DNA of 64,000 bases from Aestuariibius sp. HNIBRBA575 (GTDB lineage: Bacteria; Pseudomonadota; Alphaproteobacteria; Rhodobacterales; Rhodobacteraceae). The DNA lies in NCBI RefSeq assembly GCF_040932005.1, contig NZ_CP162414.1:149001-213000 (forward strand), written 5' to 3'. A program made the position numbers and the translations under genes. Position 1 is the stretch's first letter, and the number at the start of each line of letters is the position of its first letter. Under the pieces are notes generated by a model. That model was not told the DNA's origin. It did no database searches and was given only the letters and a program-made list of their open reading frames with translations. Positions 49,298-58,432 of this stretch are shown here, piece after piece.

Positions 49298-49861
49298 ATG
49301 GCAAGTTTGATCCACAGTGCGTATTGGCTGCAAAGAAAACTAGAAGAAATCGCCTGTTACGTTTCTGCTTTGGCCGTTGCATCAATGATGATGATCACCG
49401 TGGTCGAGGTCATGGCCAGAGCGCTGTTCTCAAAGAGCCTGCCCGGCGCTTATGAATATGTCAGCCTGTTGTTTGTTTACCTGATCTATTTGGGGTTGGG
49501 GTTTTCGCAGCGTCGTGACGCTCACATTACGGTTGGGCTGGTTTACGATCACATTCCCCGCCCTGCGCGAAAAACGGTTCAGGCGATTTACCTGTTGGTG
49601 GCATGCGTGTTCTTTGCGGCCCTGTCGTGGACCAGCGCTGTATCTGCGTGGACCAATTATTCCATGGGTGACACGATTTTGGGCATTGTTGAGGTCAAAA
49701 CCTGGTGGGCGCGCGCCGGCATTCCGATTGGGCTGGCCCTCTTTTCACTACGGTTCCTGATCCAGCTGAGCCACGTGATCACCAAAGATGTGCTGCTTGA
49801 AGAAGCTGCGAAACATGAATTCGCAACTCAAGAACCAGATGAAGATGAGAAAAAACTATGA
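49298..49861 (+). CDS. dctQ: TRAP transporter small permease (DctQ family)
   Basis: A 187-residue inner-membrane protein with four helices (about residues 20-42, 55-75, 93-115 and 140-160). YEYVSLLFVYLIYLGLGFSQ followed by RRDAHITVGL is the DctQ signature. It forms the membrane part together with DctM, whose ATG overlaps its stop (ATGA). The start ATG is placed by the membrane topology; GAGAGG is upstream. Confidence 0.9.
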   Translation: MASLIHSAYWLQRKLEEIACYVSALAVASMMMITVVEVMARALFSKSLPGAYEYVSLLFVYLIYLGLGFSQRRDAHITVGLVYDHIPRPARKTVQAIYLLVACVFFAALSWTSAVSAWTNYSMGDTILGIVEVKTWWARAGIPIGLALFSLRFLIQLSHVITKDVLLEEAAKHEFATQEPDEDEKKL

Positions 49862-51165
49862 TTGATGCTTTTCAATTGCCGCTCGTGATCGGGATGGTCG
49901 CATTTTTGATGGTCATGCGTGTGCCCGTTGGAATCTCTCTGTTGATGTCAGGTGCCTTGGGTTTTGCGTTGATCCGCGGAACATCGATCACATTGGATGC
50001 CATCGGTGGCCGTCTGTTTGATATCGGATCCGGATATGCCCTGAGCGCGGTGCCGTTGTTTCTGCTGATGGGGCATGTAGCGGCCAAGGCAGGTATCACA
50101 CAGGATATCTACCGCGCCACACGTGCATGGCTGGGCCACCTCAAAGGCAGCGTGGTGATTGCGACAACAGTGGCCGCCGTCGCCTTTGCGGCCTGTTCAG
50201 GGTCAACGACATCCTCAACGGCGGTCTTTGGCCGTGTTGCGATCCCCGAAATGCTAAAGCTAAAGGTCAACCGCAAACTGGCGGCAGGCTGTGTTGCGAC
50301 GGTTGGCACCCTGGCGGGTATGATCCCGCCCAGCATCAATCTGATCGTTTATGGCATTATCGCACGGGAATCCGTTCCGAAATTGTTGATTGCTGGGGTC
50401 ATTCCCGGATTGCTGACGGCATTTGCCTATCTGGTCATGATCCACATTCGCGTGAGCCGGAACCCGGAAATGGCGCCGGCCCTGCCAAAGGCCCCACTGG
50501 AAGAACGGATTGGGTCCCTCAAAGGGGTCTGGAGTTTCTTAAGCCTTGGCGGAATTGTCATTGGCGGGATCTATGCCGGGATCATCACCCCAACAGAGGC
50601 GGGCGCAATTGGGGCCATCGGCTCTTTCTTGATCGCGGGCATTCGCAAACGGTTGTCTTTCCCAGTCCTGCGAGAGGTGTTTCTCGACACCGCCCAGACA
50701 ACATCGGTGATCTTTATCATCCTTGTCGGCGCGCTGATCTTTTCCTCTTATCTCGCTGTTAGCGGCGCATCCGGCGCGGTGTCCGAGTATATCGTCGGTT
50801 TGGATATGTCGATGATGGGGATCGTCTGTATCTATGTGCTGTTGCTGCTGGTTCTGGGATGCATGGTTGACCCTGTGTCGGTGATGTTCCTGACCGTGCC
50901 AATTTTTGTGCCGCCGCTAATTGAACTGGGGGCGCACCCGATTTGGCTGGCAATTGTTGTCGTCAAAACGCTTGAGATCGGGTTGATCACTCCTCCTGTT
51001 GGGCTGAACGCCTTTGTTCTGAAAAGCGTGGTGCCGTCGTTCTCTTTGAAAGAGATATTTGGTGGGATCTGGTGGTTCCTGCAGGTAGAGGTCATTACCT
51101 TGATCATGATCCTGTTCATACCGGCGATCGCGACGTTCCTACCTGAAATGGCATATGCAAACTAA
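49858..51165 (+). CDS. dctM: TRAP transporter large permease (DctM family)
   Basis: A 435-residue membrane protein with about 12 helices that uses the sodium gradient. Typical DctM segments are PLFLLMGHVAAKAGI (about residues 66-80), the CSGSTTSSTAVFGRVAIPEML loop around 117-137, GTLAGMIPPSINLIVYG and ITPPVGLNAFVLKS near the end. It completes the DctPQM transporter. No further operon gene follows; the next gene, alkB, has its own spacer. Confidence 0.95.
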   Translation: MIDAFQLPLVIGMVAFLMVMRVPVGISLLMSGALGFALIRGTSITLDAIGGRLFDIGSGYALSAVPLFLLMGHVAAKAGITQDIYRATRAWLGHLKGSVVIATTVAAVAFAACSGSTTSSTAVFGRVAIPEMLKLKVNRKLAAGCVATVGTLAGMIPPSINLIVYGIIARESVPKLLIAGVIPGLLTAFAYLVMIHIRVSRNPEMAPALPKAPLEERIGSLKGVWSFLSLGGIVIGGIYAGIITPTEAGAIGAIGSFLIAGIRKRLSFPVLREVFLDTAQTTSVIFIILVGALIFSSYLAVSGASGAVSEYIVGLDMSMMGIVCIYVLLLLVLGCMVDPVSVMFLTVPIFVPPLIELGAHPIWLAIVVVKTLEIGLITPPVGLNAFVLKSVVPSFSLKEIFGGIWWFLQVEVITLIMILFIPAIATFLPEMAYAN

Positions 51166-51318
51166 GCGTTGTTCATAAACTCGGCTTTCGCTGGAAATGT
51201 CGGTCTTTGATTTACGCAGGTAACGCAAGGGCCGACATTTTCAGCAAGAAACGGGTTTCTTTTTGGGTGGAAATCTTCATTGATCCCGACACGTCTTGGA
51301 TCGGATGGAGTGTTGGTG

Positions 51319-51936
51319 ATGGCTGATCTTTTTACGCAACCCGAGGATGGTTTGCGCAACCTGCTGCCTGTCGATGGGGTCGTTGAATATCATGGCCCGA
51401 TATTAGGCCCGGCAGAGGCGGATCACTATTTAGATCACCTTTTGCGGGACATTGACTGGCGCCATGATGAGGCGGTTATTTTTGGGAAACGGATCACAAC
51501 CAAACGTCAGGTGGCGTGGTATGCAGACGACGCGTTTTCCTACACCTATTCGCAGACAACAAAAACAGCTCTGGCTTGGTCGCCGCTCTTGTTGGATCTG
51601 AAAAGCATTGTTGAAACAGCGTGCCGTGAGACGTTCAATTCGTGTTTGCTAAACCTCTATCGTGACGGCAGCGAAGGCATGGCGTGGCACAGCGATGCGG
51701 AAAAAGATCTGGTGAAACATGGAACCATCGGATCAATGAGCTTTGGTGCGGAACGCAAATTTGCCCTTAAGCACAAACAAACCAAAGTGACCGTTTCGCA
51801 GATGCTGGAACATGGCAGTCTGCTAACGATGAAAGGGACCACGCAATCACATTGGCTGCATAGTGTTCCAAAAACGAAAAAGGTACTGTCGCCGAGGGTG
51901 AACCTGACCTTTCGAAAAATCCGCATCACAGAGTGA
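51319..51936 (+). CDS. alkB: AlkB-like 2OG-Fe(II) oxygenase
   Basis: A 205-residue dioxygenase that removes alkyl groups from DNA/RNA bases. The iron ligands are H and D in GMAWHSDAEKDL (about residues 127-138) and H in SHWLHSVPKTK, and the 2-oxoglutarate-binding Arg in PRVNLTFRKI at the C-terminus. The longer frame starts 13 codons upstream; this ATG is preferred because the conserved ADLF and LLPVDGVVEYHGPIL beginning follows it. It ends 33 bases before the convergent GTPase gene. Confidence 0.9.
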   Translation: MADLFTQPEDGLRNLLPVDGVVEYHGPILGPAEADHYLDHLLRDIDWRHDEAVIFGKRITTKRQVAWYADDAFSYTYSQTTKTALAWSPLLLDLKSIVETACRETFNSCLLNLYRDGSEGMAWHSDAEKDLVKHGTIGSMSFGAERKFALKHKQTKVTVSQMLEHGSLLTMKGTTQSHWLHSVPKTKKVLSPRVNLTFRKIRITE

Positions 51937-51969
51937 CGCAGATTGTCATAGTGTTTCGATATCAATAAC

Positions 51970-53181
51970 TTATGCAGCTTGGCCCGCTTGGCGCCAATTG
52001 GGGAACGGGTCTGGGTAATCCGGCAAATCATCTGGACCTGTTGTAACCTGTTCCGGCACCAGACACGCGTCCAAACGCGCCTGAATCGATGGCCAATCGA
52101 TGCCTGCACCGATGAACACCAACTCTTGGCGGCGATCACCCCATGGGTCCTGCCAATGGGTTTGTATATAGGTTTTGGCGCTGTCGTGATCCGGCCAGCG
52201 TTCCTTTGGAACCGATGCCCACCACGTGCCAAGCGGCTTTACGCTGGACAGCGATCCTGCCAGCGAAAATTCGGCAACCCAGCCCGGACGCGTTGCGATC
52301 CAAAAATGCCCCTTGGCGCGAATAACTCCTGATAAATCCCCATTCAGAACATCCATGATCTTTTCCGGGATAAACGGTCGGCGCGCCCGATAAACATATG
52401 ACGCGACACCGTATTCTTCGGTTTCGGGCACATGATCAGCAAACCCATACAGCTCTTTGGCCCACATCGGGTGTTCATGGGCCTTTTCCAAGTCAAACAG
52501 CCCCGTATTCAGGATTTTCGCAGCTGGCACATCGGATTGGTCCGTTTCAATAATCTGCGCATCCGCATTGAGACTGCGAATGATTTTGCGTGCAGCATCC
52601 ACCCGTTGCGCCCCTGCATCGGTGATTTTGTTCAGAATGACGACATCGGCGAATTCGATCTGATCGGTCAATAAATGCACCAAGTTGCGTTCATCATCTT
52701 GGCCCATGGTTTCACCGCGATCCTTCAGGAAATCATGACTGGTGAAATCCGCAAGCAGGTTCACCGCATCGACAACAGTGACCATCGTATCAAGCCGTGC
52801 CACATCGGATAGGCTGTCACCAAATTCGTCGCGGAAATCGAACGTGGCGGCCACAGGTAGGGGTTCGGAAATTCCTGTTGATTCGATCAACAGGTAATCA
52901 AACCGCCCCTCAGCTGCCAATCGGCGGACTTCGTCCAACAGATCACCGCGCAATGTGCAGCAGATACAGCCGTTTGACATTTCCACCAATGTTTCATGTG
53001 TTTGACTTAGCTCGGTGTCAGCGCGCACCAAATCGGCATCGATGTTCACTTCGGACATGTCGTTGACGATGACGGCGACACGGCGTCCTTCGCGGTTGTT
53101 CAGGACGCGGTTGAGGAGTGTGGTTTTCCCGGCCCCTAGGAATCCAGACAGGACGGTAACGGGTAGACGGATGTCAGTCAT
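51970..53181 (-). CDS. zigA: CobW/COG0523 zinc GTPase (ZigA type)
   Basis: A 403-residue metallochaperone GTPase. [12 protein letters not shown] (P-loop, about residues 13-24), the metal motif CICC in [14 protein letters not shown] (about 69-82), [17 protein letters not shown] and NKITD (guanine specificity) define the family, and the C-terminal CobW_C domain is present ([10 protein letters not shown] onward). Two Zur-like boxes (53253-53295) lie upstream, so it is probably induced by zinc starvation, to deliver scarce zinc to client enzymes. No zinc transporter gene is next to it. Confidence 0.9.
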   Translation of the reverse strand: MTDIRLPVTVLSGFLGAGKTTLLNRVLNNREGRRVAVIVNDMSEVNIDADLVRADTELSQTHETLVEMSNGCICCTLRGDLLDEVRRLAAEGRFDYLLIESTGISEPLPVAATFDFRDEFGDSLSDVARLDTMVTVVDAVNLLADFTSHDFLKDRGETMGQDDERNLVHLLTDQIEFADVVILNKITDAGAQRVDAARKIIRSLNADAQIIETDQSDVPAAKILNTGLFDLEKAHEHPMWAKELYGFADHVPETEEYGVASYVYRARRPFIPEKIMDVLNGDLSGVIRAKGHFWIATRPGWVAEFSLAGSLSSVKPLGTWWASVPKERWPDHDSAKTYIQTHWQDPWGDRRQELVFIGAGIDWPSIQARLDACLVPEQVTTGPDDLPDYPDPFPNWRQAGQAA

Positions 53182-53252
53182 CGGGTCACCTGCCGAGACT
53201 TTTGGACGATGAAATTCATATTTTGCCTCCGGGTTTGAGTGATTTCAGTCAT

Positions 53253-53269
53253 GCAACTATTATAGTTAC
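53253..53269. promoter_or_regulatory. Zur-like box 1
   Basis: GCAACTATTATAGTTAC, an imperfect 17-bp palindrome of the GTAAC...GTTAC kind used by Zur, 72 bases upstream of the zigA ATG. A second copy lies 26 bp further (start to start). Confidence 0.6.
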
Positions 53270-53278
53270 GTATTATTC

Positions 53279-53295
53279 GCAACTTTAATTGTTAC
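53279..53295. promoter_or_regulatory. Zur-like box 2
   Basis: GCAACTTTAATTGTTAC, related to box 1 with the same GCAAC/GTTAC ends. Both together resemble tandem Zur operators upstream of zinc-starvation genes. Confidence 0.58.
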
Positions 53296-53396
53296 GATAA
53301 GCCATCGTGAAACAATGGCGATTTATCATCTGCTTAGGGTGCGCTGGGCGCGGTTTTGGATCTCAATCTCTGCTGGGTGAATAGGTTTTTTTGTAC

Positions 53397-53440
53397 TTGA
53401 GTAAAAAAGTCAGGTTGACATGTTTTACTAAATTACTCAG
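53397..53440. promoter_or_regulatory. Candidate iron-responsive promoter region of hemP operon
   Basis: TGAGTAA (53398-53404) and TTACTCA (53433-53439) form an inverted repeat around a TTGACA -35-like hexamer at 53415-53420, about 70-115 bases before the 58-codon ORF. The region is AT-rich. It may hold the site of an iron regulator (Fur, Irr, RirA or IscR type), but no known consensus is matched with confidence. Confidence 0.35.
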
Positions 53441-53511
53441 TTATAACGCATCTCTAGCCACCCCATCTGATTGGGCCAGCCCGGATATCGATAGATGAAA
53501 GGATTTCTTGG

Positions 53512-53688
53512 ATGTGTGCCCAGATGGATCAATGGAACGACGCCGAAACTGCGCATTGTAAACGCAGATCTGACCAGGCTGAGATCGCCGAGATTTGGTT
53601 TCAATCCGGATGTCCAGAAGGCTTTAGCCTGGAATGGGCAATGGACCGCGCGCCCCTGAATGCCCCCGCCTACATGGAGGAAAACTGA
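53512..53688 (+). CDS. 58-residue ORF upstream of hemP
   Basis: An ATG after AAAGGA opens a 58-codon frame that ends in TGATG, where the last A is the first base of the hemP ATG. It has Cys at positions 2, 16 and 33 and begins MCAQMDQWNDAETAHCKRR. It has no known family. The coupling and the ribosome site indicate a real gene; a metal- or haem-binding small protein is only a guess. Confidence 0.6.
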   Translation: MCAQMDQWNDAETAHCKRRSDQAEIAEIWFQSGCPEGFSLEWAMDRAPLNAPAYMEEN

Positions 53689-53855
53689 TGTCATTTCATT
53701 CGGCAAAACAAATGCTGCAACCCGCCCCCACATCGTTGCCCACATATGCCGCTGAGGACCTGACCAAAGGCGCAGGCTTAGCGCAGATCGTATTAGGCAG
53801 TCAGACCTACACGTTGCGTATCACACGTGCTGGCAAGCTGATCCTGACCAAATGA
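53688..53855 (+). CDS. hemP: Hemin uptake protein HemP
   Basis: A 55-residue protein of the HemP family: IVLGSQTYTLRITRAGKLILTK (about residues 33-54) is the family core (the LGxxxYxLRxTRxGKLILTK pattern). HemP is associated with haem uptake operons in alpha- and betaproteobacteria, in which it can act as an activator of haem-uptake genes. ATGGAGG precedes the ATG. It overlaps the upstream 58-aa ORF by one base and the downstream hypothetical gene by four. Confidence 0.9.
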   Translation: MSFHSAKQMLQPAPTSLPTYAAEDLTKGAGLAQIVLGSQTYTLRITRAGKLILTK

Positions 53856-54310
53856 AACAGGATCGCGAACAACGTGGTGGCGCCCCCGTTGGGCTGATTT
53901 CGGACCTTAGCGGCGTCGAGGCGGCGTCGGTTTTGTACCTACGGCTATGGAATGACGGCCCGCAAAGCCAAGCGAATGTATGGCACGATTTTGCCAGCTG
54001 CCTTGGCCGGGAAAAAGGCCGCAAGGCGCTGAAATCTTTCGAAGATTTGTGCGGTCTCTTTGCGTTTCATGGGCGCAGACCGTTGATGCGGCATTCGGTG
54101 CATTGCAAATGTCTGGGTGCGGACGAAGCCTGTTTCGGCAATTTCATCTGCACCGCCGCATTGGGGGATCGTGATGATGCCATGTTGATCGCCACCCTGA
54201 TGGTGCGCCCTGATTTTGCCCTTGCGCTGAAACGGATGAATTTATGCACCCCAAAACAGATGGTGGATGACACGCCACCCTATCAATCCCAACCCACAAC
54301 ACTTCACTAA
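53852..54310 (+). CDS. Conserved hypothetical protein next to hemP
   Basis: A 152-residue soluble protein coupled to hemP by ATGA. It has no recognised domain. VEAASVLYLRLWNDGP and REKGRKALKSFEDLCGLFAFHGRRPLMRHSVHCKCLGADEACFGNFI are the conspicuous parts (about residues 22-37 and 53-99), with a Cys/His-rich centre (HCKCLGADEAC) that might bind a metal. The context of haem/iron genes suggests a role in iron use. Confidence 0.55.
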   Translation: MKQDREQRGGAPVGLISDLSGVEAASVLYLRLWNDGPQSQANVWHDFASCLGREKGRKALKSFEDLCGLFAFHGRRPLMRHSVHCKCLGADEACFGNFICTAALGDRDDAMLIATLMVRPDFALALKRMNLCTPKQMVDDTPPYQSQPTTLH

Positions 54311-54320
54311 CAGGATCCTC

Positions 54321-55583
54321 ATGAAACACGTTTTCTTTTCCACGACAGCCCTCGCGCTGGCTGTGGCTTCGCCCGTTTTTGCCGTCGAAAAATCCGAAGT
54401 TTTGACCACATATGCCGATATCGCCGTCGCAAAATACCAAGACAGCCTGACCACAGCCCAAACTTTGCAGAATGCTGTGAACGCTTTGGTTGCGGATCCT
54501 TCTGCTGAGGCGCTGCAAACCGCAAAGGATGCTTGGCTGGCTGCACGCGTGCCCTATCAGCAGACCGAAGTTTATCGTTTTGGCAATCCGATCGTGGATG
54601 ATTGGGAAGGCAAAGTGAACGCTTGGCCGTTGGATGAGGGGCTAATCGACTATGTTGACGCCTCTTATGGTGGGCCAACCGATGACAATGAATTTGCCGC
54701 GTTGAACGTCATCGCCAATCCATCGTTTACATTGTCTGGCGCCCATATCGATGCGTCGAAAATCACGCCAACTCTGCTAGAGGACACATTACAAGAGGCC
54801 GATGGCGTCGAAGCGAATGTGGCAACAGGATATCACGCCATCGAGTTTCTGCTATGGGGGCAGGACCTGAATGGACATGACACCGGTGCGGGAAATCGTG
54901 AATGGACAGATTACGCATCCGGAGAAAACTGCACGAATGGCAATTGTGATCGGCGCGGCGAATATCTGATCGCGGCCACACAATTGCTGGTGTCTGATCT
55001 GGAATGGATGACCGCGCAATGGGCCACGGATGGCGCTGCGCGCGCGGGATTGACCGCTGATACAGAGGCAGGTCTGGCGGCGATCCTAACCGGGATGGGA
55101 TCGCTGTCTTATGGTGAGGTCGCAGGCGAACGGATGCGTTTGGGCATGATGTTAAATGACCCAGAAGAAGAACATTCCTGTTTCGCAGACAACACCCATA
55201 ACGATCACTATTACGATGGTTTGGGCGTCCAAAGCGCCTATTTGGGCGAATATATCCGCGTCGACGGATCGTTTGTTTCCGGGGCGTCATTGTCTGATCT
55301 AGTGGCCGAAACGGACGCTGATTTAGATGCAGAAATGCAAAACAAACTGGGCAGCACCATGATGTCCCTAGGCCGGATCAAAACCACCGCCGAAGCTGGG
55401 TTTGCCTATGATCAGATGCTGGAACGCGGCAATGAAGCGGGTGAAATGCTGATTATGGGCGGGGTCAATGGCTTTATTGATCAGACCCGTTCGATTGAAC
55501 GTGTGGTCAGTGTTTTGAACCTAGATCAAATCGCGTTCGAAGGCTCTGACAGCTTGGATGATCCCGACGCTGTGTTCCAATAA
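54321..55583 (+). CDS. Imelysin family iron-regulated protein
   Basis: A 420-residue secreted protein with a signal peptide (MKHVFFSTTALALAVASPVFA). Two imelysin helical bundles follow; the GxHxxE motif is in TGYHAIEFLLWG (about residues 168-179), and EHSCFADNTHNDHYYDG (about residues 284-300) is the second hallmark. Members (peptidase family M75-like, or iron-binding) occur in iron-uptake operons, often as lipoproteins. The ATG is placed by the signal peptide, with AGGATCC upstream. It begins the imelysin/DHOR/imelysin/DUF1513 set. Confidence 0.92.
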   Translation: MKHVFFSTTALALAVASPVFAVEKSEVLTTYADIAVAKYQDSLTTAQTLQNAVNALVADPSAEALQTAKDAWLAARVPYQQTEVYRFGNPIVDDWEGKVNAWPLDEGLIDYVDASYGGPTDDNEFAALNVIANPSFTLSGAHIDASKITPTLLEDTLQEADGVEANVATGYHAIEFLLWGQDLNGHDTGAGNREWTDYASGENCTNGNCDRRGEYLIAATQLLVSDLEWMTAQWATDGAARAGLTADTEAGLAAILTGMGSLSYGEVAGERMRLGMMLNDPEEEHSCFADNTHNDHYYDGLGVQSAYLGEYIRVDGSFVSGASLSDLVAETDADLDAEMQNKLGSTMMSLGRIKTTAEAGFAYDQMLERGNEAGEMLIMGGVNGFIDQTRSIERVVSVLNLDQIAFEGSDSLDDPDAVFQ

Positions 55584-55590
55584 ACGCATA

Positions 55591-55648
55591 GGTTTTGCCG
55601 TTCAAATGAACCTTCATCATCAGAATGTTGGCGTTGAATGGCAAAACC
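55591..55648 (+). repeat. Long stem-loop between imelysin and di-haem genes
   Basis: GGTTTTGCCGTTCAA (55591-55605) and TTGAATGGCAAAACC (55634-55648) pair in 14 of 15 positions with a 28-base loop, 7 bases after the imelysin stop. No T-tract. Candidate mRNA-stability or attenuation element. Confidence 0.5.
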
Positions 55649-55760
55649 AATTTTCAGGACAGGCAAACCAATACAGCGTCCAACAATCAATCAGAGCAGT
55701 AAATCTAAGTCCCCATGCATCTGCCGAAATCCGTTTCAGCAGCAACACAGGAAAACCAAC

Positions 55761-55817
55761 ATGAACATCAAACGGCGTCCTAACGTTTGTGGGTCGATTT
55801 ACCCCACATGCCGTTGA
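55761..55817 (+). CDS. Possible 18-residue leader peptide
   Basis: AGGAAA precedes an ATG that opens the frame MNIKRRPNVCGSIYPTCR and stops 5 bases before an in-frame ATG (55823) of the di-haem protein. It could be a leader peptide for translational reinitiation, or a chance ORF in the 260-base gap. Confidence 0.3.
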   Translation: MNIKRRPNVCGSIYPTCR

Positions 55818-55846
55818 GGTTCATGTTGACCAAAATTGGTGAAAAA

Positions 55847-57418
55847 ATGCCCCGTCTCAATCTTCGCATCTGGTCGAAACCGAGCTCGGTTTTGTCGCTC
55901 TCTTTGATCTGCGCAACAATTGTGTTGGCCGAACCTGACACTGCCCGCCCAGCACTGGATTGGGATCTGGGTGATCCGCATCTGAACGTCATCGCGCGTA
56001 CCCCCGAAGAAACGGCGCGGATTGCTGCGGTGACAGCATTTGCCACCGATTTTACCATCCCCCAGCGGTTCGAAGACAAACCCGCGGGCGCAGCCACAGT
56101 TCGGGCAATGACCAATGCGGATGCGTTTTCGCAGCCCTCGGCAAACACCACATTTGAGGGCCTGCTAGAATTTAGGGTCGGCAATGGTTTGTTCCGCAAA
56201 CTTTGGGTGTCTTCACCGTCCTCGACGCTGGCCTCTGATGGGTTGGGGCCATTGTTTAATGCCCGATCCTGCCAACGCTGCCACATCAAAGACGGGCGCG
56301 GGCATCCCCCTGAAAACGCAGATGACAATTCGATTTCGATGTTCCTACGGGTTTCGATCCCCGCACCGGCTGACAGTGAAACACAGCAAATTCGCGACTA
56401 TATCGCCACGCTGCCCGATCCGACCTATGGCACGCAATTGCAGGATTTCGCTGTGCAGGGCCACGCGTCGGAATACCAGCTCGCGATTAGCTATGAACCC
56501 GAAACTGTGACGTTGGCGGATGGCACGCAGGTGATCTTGCGCCATCCCAGCTATGACGCCGCAGAGTTGGGCTATGGCCCCCTACATCCCGATGCGATGC
56601 TAAGCCCACGCATCGCACCGCAGATGATTGGTTTGGGTCTGCTAGAGGCGATTCCGGCGGCAGATATCCTCGCTTTGGCGGATCCGGATGACGCGAACAA
56701 TGACGGCATTTCGGGGCGACCCAATGTCGTGTGGTCGGTTGAATTTGATCAGCCGATGTTGGGTCGGTTTGGTTTAAAGGCGGGTAATCCAACGATTATG
56801 CAGCAATCTGCCGGGGCCTTTGCCGGGGATATCGGAATTTCCAATCCGCTGTTTCCGGCCGGGGCTGGCGAATGCACATCAGCGCAGGTTCGCTGCCAAA
56901 CAGCCATTCACGGTGACGGGGATGATCGGGGCACTGAAATTGACGCCGAAGGGCTGAACCTTGTGACCTTTTACAGTCGAAATCTGGCCGTTCCGGCACG
57001 TCGCAATGTGGATGATCCGCAGGTTCTGCGCGGCAAACAGATATTCTATGAAACTGGCTGCACATCCTGCCACACCCCCAGTTTTGTGACCCACCGGTTA
57101 TCGGATCGCCCCGAGCAAAGCTTTCAGCTGATCTGGCCCTATACGGATATGTTGTTGCATGACATGGGCCCCGGTCTGGCAGATAACCGCCCCGAAGCCC
57201 GCGCCACAGGACAAGAATGGCGTACCCCGCCGCTATGGGGGATCGGGCTGACCCAACAGGTCAGTGGCCACACCTATTTCCTGCATGATGGTCGCGCCCA
57301 ATCACTGCTAGAGGCGGTGCTATGGCATGGCGGCGAGGCACAAACCCAACGGGATGCGGTCGTCGCCCTAAGTACCGAAGATCGCAGCGCATTAATCGCC
57401 TATCTGGAGAGCCTATGA
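55847..57418 (+). CDS. Di-haem oxidoreductase (DHOR, DUF1111)
   Basis: A periplasmic c-type cytochrome of 523 residues. The haem-binding motifs are CQRCH in SCQRCHIKDGRGH (about residues 139-151) and CTSCH in GCTSCHTP (about residue 405). PEETARIAAVTAFATDF and LGDAR-like TDMLLHDMGPGLAD segments complete the DUF1111 family. A signal peptide ends near VLAEP. The start is uncertain: ATG at 55823 or 55847. It is coupled to the next imelysin-like gene (ATGA), the order known from iron-regulated operons of pseudomonads, where it may oxidise or reduce iron or haem. Confidence 0.9.
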   Translation: MPRLNLRIWSKPSSVLSLSLICATIVLAEPDTARPALDWDLGDPHLNVIARTPEETARIAAVTAFATDFTIPQRFEDKPAGAATVRAMTNADAFSQPSANTTFEGLLEFRVGNGLFRKLWVSSPSSTLASDGLGPLFNARSCQRCHIKDGRGHPPENADDNSISMFLRVSIPAPADSETQQIRDYIATLPDPTYGTQLQDFAVQGHASEYQLAISYEPETVTLADGTQVILRHPSYDAAELGYGPLHPDAMLSPRIAPQMIGLGLLEAIPAADILALADPDDANNDGISGRPNVVWSVEFDQPMLGRFGLKAGNPTIMQQSAGAFAGDIGISNPLFPAGAGECTSAQVRCQTAIHGDGDDRGTEIDAEGLNLVTFYSRNLAVPARRNVDDPQVLRGKQIFYETGCTSCHTPSFVTHRLSDRPEQSFQLIWPYTDMLLHDMGPGLADNRPEARATGQEWRTPPLWGIGLTQQVSGHTYFLHDGRAQSLLEAVLWHGGEAQTQRDAVVALSTEDRSALIAYLESL

Positions 57419-58431
57419 GACAGGTAAGTTGGGCAATATGTTTGATCATCGCCCCATTTGTGGCCTCAGCAGACCCCAAATCCGAAATGGTGAGCCGCAT
57501 CGTTTCGGACCACATTCTGCCGAGGTTTGAAATCTTGGCCGTGCATTCACAAACCTTGTCGGATGTGGCTGAACAGGAATGTCGGGCATCTTCGGTCGCG
57601 CTTAGATCAGCCTATTATGCTGCTTTTGACAGTTGGATATCCGCGAGCCATCTGCGGTTTGGGCCAACCCAGACGGACGACCGGGCATTTGCATTGGCGT
57701 TTTGGCCGGACAGTCGCGGGATAACGCCACGTGTGTTGAACGACCTGATAGACACCCAAGATCCCATCGCCAATGCGCCAGAGGATTACGCGCAGGTATC
57801 AATTGCCGGGCGGGGATTTTATGCGCTGGAATATCTGCTTTATGATGAACAATCGATTCATACAGCGGACACCGAATATCGGTGCCAATTGGTACAAACA
57901 ATCGCGGCTGACATCGCTGTCACGGCGCGGGACATACACACTGATTGGCAGTCGAATTTTGCGGCGCTGATGCTTTCGCCGATGGATGACGGGCTTTATC
58001 GTTCTCAGGACGAAGTGCTGCAGGAATTGTTTAAGGCGCTTGCGACGGGGCTGCAATTCACGGCCGAAACCCGGCTTGGCCGTCCGTTAGGCACATTCGA
58101 CCGCCCCCGCCCGCGCCGATCAGAGGCACGCCGATCCGGGCGTTCCGCACGTCATGTGCTGCTCAGCCTGATGGCATTGCACGATTTGGCGCAGCATCTG
58201 GCCCAGACCGACCAAGATCTGGCGGACAGATTGACCACCGGCTTTGATCGGGCGGTTTTGTTGTTGAACGCATTGGATGATCCAACCTTTGCCAGCGTGG
58301 CCGACGCGCCGACCCGTATCAAGGTCGAGATCGTCCAAAATACGGTGAATGCCATTCGTGGGATCGTGCGGGATGAACTGGGCCCGACACTTGGGGTTGC
58401 GGCAGGGTTTAACGCCTTGGACGGGGATTGA
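57415..58431 (+). CDS. Imelysin-like protein with altered GxHxxE motif
   Basis: A 338-residue secreted protein (signal peptide MRQVSWAICLIIAPFVASA). It resembles imelysin in helical content and in the second motif region, but the GxHxxE motif reads GFYALE (about residues 137-142), with Tyr for His. It could therefore be a degenerate or differently specific imelysin. The ATG is in ATGA with the DHOR gene. The DUF1513 gene follows after one base. Confidence 0.85.
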   Translation: MRQVSWAICLIIAPFVASADPKSEMVSRIVSDHILPRFEILAVHSQTLSDVAEQECRASSVALRSAYYAAFDSWISASHLRFGPTQTDDRAFALAFWPDSRGITPRVLNDLIDTQDPIANAPEDYAQVSIAGRGFYALEYLLYDEQSIHTADTEYRCQLVQTIAADIAVTARDIHTDWQSNFAALMLSPMDDGLYRSQDEVLQELFKALATGLQFTAETRLGRPLGTFDRPRPRRSEARRSGRSARHVLLSLMALHDLAQHLAQTDQDLADRLTTGFDRAVLLLNALDDPTFASVADAPTRIKVEIVQNTVNAIRGIVRDELGPTLGVAAGFNALDGD

Positions 58432-58432
58432 C

